DNA of 64,000 bases, from positions 5,456,001 through 5,520,000 of the forward strand of contig NC_052393.1 in the NCBI RefSeq assembly GCF_009389715.1, in the 5' to 3' direction. The position numbers were made by a program, and so were the translations under genes. The stretch is from Phoenix dactylifera (taxonomy: Eukaryota > Streptophyta > Magnoliopsida > Arecales > Arecaceae). A model generated the notes under the pieces. The model searched no databases. It was given only the letters and a program-made list of their open reading frames with translations, and was not told the DNA's origin. Positions 59,174-64,000 of this stretch are shown here, piece after piece (the stretch's first letter is position 1; every line of letters begins with the position of its first letter).

Positions 59174-59939
59174 AGATTCTTTAATATATTTATATGAGAG
59201 GCATATAATGAGTCATTATGTAAATTAAGTGAGCAAGAAGGAGTGATGAAATGAAGCCATAATATAATGGTACCATAGTTCAAGTGTGTAAGCCCACCAT
59301 ACTTCCAAAGCTAATAGTAGGCACGTTATTTGATGCAACATAATTAATATTTTGATCTACAACATCTCAATCAATACAAGCAATATATTTTAAAATATTA
59401 CCCGATACAATGTAAAAATATTGGTCGAGATTTGTTTACAAGTTATCTATTACTTCAAATTAAATTCTCAGTTCCTAAATATTTAAGTTGAATCTTAAGA
59501 TGATGATTAATCTTGGACCTTCTATTTCGATATTTTAAAATGATCTTTCCTCCGAACTGCGGTGCCAGCGGGGGGCTTGTACGTGCCGTGGGGTTTTTTT
59601 TGATATGGACGAGGGAATTTGGAGGAGAATGATGGGACCCAGCACAACGGGCCAAGGCTGATACGAGTGGCTTATGTAAGATAAAAAAAAAGGGCAGGTC
59701 GGGATTACGTGCTGAAGGTTACCTGTCTTAATGGTTTCATTTTCGATTGGAAGAAATTTAATAAGTTCCTATTTTGCCGTCATAGGCAAGTTGTTGACAA
59801 GTTTAAATCTTTCCCTTTACAATTGTTGGGCAACCAAATTAGGCTATGCCTTTCTTAGATTAATCATTAAATAAACTAAGTAAACACATTTGAGGTTTTT
59901 TTTTTTTTGCATGTAATGTCCTGTGTCTTGTATTCGTTG
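59174..59939. other. Unit 2 spacer right of the Copia insertion
   Basis: Continues the sequence interrupted at 53,435 and matches 46,597-47,380 of unit 1. No gene. Confidence 0.65.
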
Positions 59940-61230
59940 TTAAGACATCCTCTTGCAGAATTGAAGGCATGCGCGAAACTGCAAGAATTGAGTAAATGTA
60001 AATTTTTGTTGGATAGCATTTCATTTCTTGGGCATGTGATTTCTAAGAAAGAAATTTCAGAAGATCTAAAGAAAATAGAGCCACCAGTGAACTGGCCTTA
60101 TCCTACTAATGTGACTGAAATCAGATGCTTGTTAGATTTGGCTGGTTACTATAGGAGGTTTGTGAAAGAATTTTCTCGGATAGCTGCTCCTTTGACTCGC
60201 TTAACTCAGAAACAAGCAAGGTTTGAATGGAATGAAGATTGTGAACAAAGTTTCCAAGAGTTAAAATAAAGGTTGATATCTGCACCAATTCTTCCTCTAC
60301 CAGCCAGTCTTGGAGGTTTCACCATCTATAGTTATGCCTCCAAAAAAGGGTTTGGCTGTGTATTAATGCAAAATGATAAAGTGGTGGCCTATGCCTCTAG
60401 ACAGCTGGAGTCCTATGACTAGAATTATCCAACACATAATTTAAAGCTTGCAGCAGTAGTCTTCGCTTTAAAAATTTGGCGACCCTACTTATATGGGTAG
60501 CTATGTGAAGTTTGCACTGACTCCAAAAGCTTAAAATACCTCTTTACTCAAAAGGAGCTAAACCTGAGGTTGAGAAAATAGCTTGAACTGGCGAAAATGT
60601 CATCCTGAAAAAACTAATATGGTGGCTGATGCTCTCAATAGAAAGTCAATAGTGGGTATAATAACTTTGCTTGCTACCCAAAATCAAATTCTAAAGGATC
60701 TTGATAAGATGGAGATTGAGATCACTACAAAAGGTGCTAAGAGTATGCTAGCTAGTTTAAGGGTGCAATCAACCTTGCTAGAGAGAATAAAGACTTTCCT
60801 ATAGAATTATGTCCTTTTGTGTCAACTCAAAGAAGATGTAGAAAGAAGTTGTGACCCGAATTCAGAATCCGTCAAGATGGTACTTTGCGATTTGAGAATA
60901 GATTGTGTGTACCAAAAGATCCTGTCATAAAGAAAAAAATTATGAAAGAAGCTCACCGGTCTTGTTTCTCTATTCATCCTGGTAGCACAAAGATGTATAA
61001 AGATTTAAGGGAGCATTTCTAGTGGAATGGTATGAAAATAGAAATAGCCAGATATGTAGCCCAATATTTGGTATGCTAGCAGGTGAAAGCCAAACATCAA
61101 AGACCTGCCGGTTTGTTGGAGCTATTGAAGATGTCGAAATAGAAATGGAAACATATCACTATGGATTTTATCATTAGACTTCCAAGGATAGCTAAAATTG
61201 GTGGCGAATACGAACTATGATATCTTATCG
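59940..61230 (+). pseudogene. Ty3/Gypsy pol fragment 2
   Basis: Homologue of fragment 1. The frame at 59,907-60,269 has [34 protein letters not shown] and [13 protein letters not shown]. RNase H and integrase zinc-finger parts follow with more stops than in fragment 1 (open remnant 60,583-60,804). It lacks the internal deletion of RT seen in fragment 1 but has its own. No LTRs are beside it. Confidence 0.82.
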
Positions 61231-61481
61231 ATTACGAAGATGACCCTATCATGGGTTATAGTGACTATAGCACGAATATCTGTGAGAAATGTGTTGATCT
61301 ATTATAGGATTGTATGATATGAAAAATGATTTACGAATTTATTAGCAATATGGACTTGGTACTATACTTATGAAAGATGGATAATTTATTCATGTATGAT
61401 TTACTTAATGAACCGTGTCGCTTATATACCTCTATTTTAGGATTAGTTGGGATGAATGTTGGTTCAGGCTTGGAGTTCGCG

Positions 61482-61976
61482 CTAGCAAGCTTGGTGATTT
61501 TGTAGAAGAATTTTAGTATTAATTATAAATTTGTAGCTAATGATTTTCTGAATGTTGAAGATGATGGGTTTGGTATTAATGTTGGATTTAAATGCTCTGA
61601 ACCAATATTGATTTTCTTTAATGGATGATGGAATTAGATATTTAATTATTATATTTTGTTGTGATGGATTTGGAAGATAAAAAGTATTGTTGGCTTTGTG
61701 CTCTGGTGGACTGTACCCCTCGGTAGCATAGCCATACCATGTTTTCGATCTGGTGAAACTCTTCACTGCCTTCCTCAAGCTTGCTTGGGATGGCCTAAAT
61801 CCAGCGTACATGGCCATGAACTCCTCGTTGGCGAGGTCAGTAAGCTGGTTGATGCGTAGCTGGTTCCCGGCATTGAATGATTCAATCCATTCGATATTGG
61901 CTTTAAAAAAGTTTAAAGCACCGCTCCTTTTCAGCTGCGTCAACGTTTCTTGCCTTCCTATGGCTTCCATAGCCAT
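61482..61976 (-). pseudogene. Cysteine peptidase fragment E (propeptide part of exon 1 only)
   Basis: Duplicate of fragment C. The 164-codon ORF reads [36 protein letters not shown] and KAVKSFTRSKTW, then unrelated sequence. The 5' side joins straight to spacer DNA at 61,945 (CTGCGTCAA|CGTTTCTTGCC), so about 970 bp present beside C are missing here and the signal peptide is lost. No catalytic domain. Confidence 0.8.
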
Positions 61977-62621
61977 TATTACACTAAAAGGGCTCGCATC
62001 TTAATCTGCAAGATGCTGAAATCATTCACATTATTGAATTTCTCGATTTTGAATTTTGTAATTATGTTCGTGAAACTCCAATTGAAAAAAATTAAGACTC
62101 CAATACCACTTGTTGAGATAGACAGAAAAAATAACAAACAAGAAGGAAAAAGAAAAAAGTAAAAAAGAATGCATAATATTTTAATGGTTTAGTCTGTTGA
62201 TCTACGTCTATGGGTAGAGACGAATAGGTTCACCATAAAAAAAATTGAAGGTTATAGAGTATAAAATTTCCTCACGAAACTAACCCCTAATATATCTATT
62301 CTCTAAAATACTCAATTGTTCTCTTCCCATACGTTGAGTTATATATATATAATAAAGTAAGTCGGTTTAGACTCAAACTAGTATTTTTACAATAATCAGA
62401 GTAGTCCAATATATAAAATAGAGTAAATTGATTTGGTCACAATCTCTAGGTCTTCTAAACTCAAGATATATTCAACAATCGACCCAGTTTATGTCTGTGA
62501 TTCATCTGCATACATTAATTTTAATATTTTAGAGGAAATATTATTCTATCAAAAAATGTACACGTGCCTCCAGTTTTCTTATAAGCATGTGGCTGGTCTT
62601 GGCCAAGGCGAGGGCCTCGAC
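61946..62621 (-). mobile_element. Copia-type internal scrap and LTR remnant in the E-F spacer
   Basis: Near-identical copy of 50,450-51,136. It includes the primer-binding-like sequence and the LTR edge at about 62,114 (TGTTGAGATAGACAG on the plus strand). Confidence 0.55.
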
Positions 62622-63133
62622 TCGTGTGACTTTCTGCGATGCTGCTTGGGTTGGGGCCATTTCGTTCGATTTAGCGAGCCAGTTTATACAGAGTTTGGTG
62701 TAAAATCAAAAGCCGTCGCATATTTTCGTATATATATCTTGCTGTTATAGGCAAAAGAGATTTCTTTTCATCGAAACAAACTAAAATTTGTAAGGCCTCC
62801 GTATTTAATGCAGGAAGAAACTCTGAGAAGTCCACAACGATAAGAACAACGACTAGGAATCCTTAGATCCAAAGCCAATGAGCAAGCTAAGCTGCGATTT
62901 ATGCTGATATGAATAGGAAGATCAGAATCATGAAGACTGCTGTCCAACTTATATACTACATCGACAATTATATATATAATCCAGCCTTCCATTTGGAGGT
63001 CGAAAGGCACGTTTTTATCTTGCTGTGATTTTAAAACACCGTAGGTGCAGTCAGCAAGATTGAAGCCATGCACATAGAAAAGCATAAGAAGCACGCATAT
63101 ACATATCCATCATCAGGTGGTACATCCACCCCC
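62622..63133. other. 3' flank of peptidase copy F
   Basis: Matches 51,137-51,637 downstream of D, including the roughly 70-bp segment missing beside B. No separate gene. Confidence 0.6.
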
Positions 63134-64000
63134 TTAAGCAGTTGGGTAAGAAGCTTCCATGGCAATGCCGCAGAGTCCCTCCTTGGCATCCACGTCCCTC
63201 TGCATCCTGATGTATCCATTCTCGCCCCAAGATGAACCCCACGAGTTCTTCACCAGCCAGTACTTAGTCCCATCACTCGTCTTGTCGTAACCAACAGCAG
63301 TGACACCATGATCCAAATCGGTCCCACAGTCCCCCGTGAACACGCCGCTCGAGTACAACTGGAAAGCAAAGCCGCCGGCATCAATGGCGACCGACACCGG
63401 CTGGTTCGCCACCGCCTTCAGGAGCGCCGCCTCGCTGTTGGCCGGCACGTCCTCGTAGCCGCCGATGGTGGCCGCATGGGAATGCGATTTCCCGGTGTTG
63501 CATGTGCCGTCAGCGGCCTCGTAGGGGTAATTGGCTTCGGTCGTGAGGCCTCCGTTCTTGATGATGAATTTGAAAGCATCGTCCATCAGACCCCCACCGC
63601 ATCCTTGATCCTCGCCTTTGGTGTCGCAGTCGACGAGCTCTTGCTCCGATAGAGAGATGAGCTTCCCGGTGCTGAGTTTGGTGATTCCCTCCACAGCGGC
63701 CACAGCAGAGAAGGCCCAGCAGCATCCTGCCCGGTGCATGCAACATCGGATGTTGGATTATTGTTTGTAAACCAAATGCATGGAAGACCGGCAGTAAGCA
63801 TGCATTTTGTAACACGATGCATGGACGGCGAACAGTTGAAATGAATTGGCTACTTACCGCATTGGCCTTGGTCCTTGATGGGAGTAACCGCACCCTTAGC
63901 CCTCCAGTCCATGCTGACGGGCACTGCGGTGGCGTTCTCATACTTGAAGCTCTTCGTCGCCATCCCCGAGCTCGCTTGGGAAGGTTTGAATCCGGTGTGC
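63134..64000 (-). CDS. SAG39: SAG39/SAG12-like cysteine peptidase, copy F, cut by window end
   Basis: Third intact-looking copy. Exon 2 is 63134-63726 and the visible part of exon 1 is 63858-64000. The intron is 131 bp, about 27 bp longer than in B and D because of small ATGCATGG-like insertions. All visible key residues are present: the Gln and Cys of KDQGQCG|CCWAF, the His of [10 protein letters not shown], the Asn of KNSWGSSW. Differences from D are few, for example Val for Met in AAVEGITK; it shares Gln in IRMQRD with D. The start codon, signal peptide and promoter are beyond position 64,000. Confidence 0.9.

Noticed and set aside
1..64000. CRISPR arrays, operons, ribosome-binding sites, tRNA or rRNA genes
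   Set aside because: The sequence is clearly plant nuclear. The direct repeats seen are microsatellites, LTRs or gene duplications, and I saw no convincing tRNA or rRNA gene; TGGTATCAGAGC matches are retroelement primer-binding sites.

Overview
This is a plant nuclear window, most likely from a non-grass monocot. Two recognisable intron-rich housekeeping genes, a small gene family and many LTR retrotransposons sit in AT-rich DNA. Protein style and repeat content look palm-like (oil palm or date palm), but that placement is inference and not proven by the sequence.

Layout. (1) About 1-19,230, minus strand: a plastidial glycerol-3-phosphate acyltransferase gene (GPAT/ATS1). Eleven coding exons were found between 19,039 and 4,149; the last coding exon was not found and probably lies left of the window. 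Its introns carry at least four copies of a CCGGTACCG-rich repeat, a LINE RNase H scrap, and a 236-bp direct repeat that brackets a Copia-type LTR. (2) 19,230-31,500: intergenic DNA with a LINE zinc-finger scrap, a 480-bp MITE with perfect ends, and a Ty3/Gypsy chromodomain element (23,349-28,229) with a clean ATAGG target-site duplication but most of pol missing. (3) About 31,560-42,430, plus strand: an RCD1/SRO1-type gene (WWE, PARP-like and RST domains, 592 codons). It has a long 5'UTR intron, a spliced upstream ORF and a distant last exon. (4) 42,995-64,000, minus strand: a tandem array of SAG39/SAG12-like papain-family cysteine peptidases. Three units each pair one broken copy (A, C, E) with one apparently intact copy (B, D, F); the first two intact copies are followed by the same fragment of a Ty3/Gypsy pol gene. 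A 5.7-kb Copia element (53,436-59,173) has inserted into unit 2, and unit 1 preserves the empty site. F runs off the right edge.

Roles. GPAT makes lysophosphatidic acid in plastids for the prokaryotic lipid pathway. RCD1-type proteins are nuclear hubs that bind transcription factors in stress signalling. SAG39-like peptidases are vacuolar/secretory proteases of senescence and defence. No pathway links the three; they are simply neighbours. The most interesting parts are the alternating peptidase array with stand-alone propeptide-like ORFs, a hairpin-rich 135-bp insertion inside the Copia pol gene, and a palindromic GAGTCGACTC cluster in the Copia LTRs.
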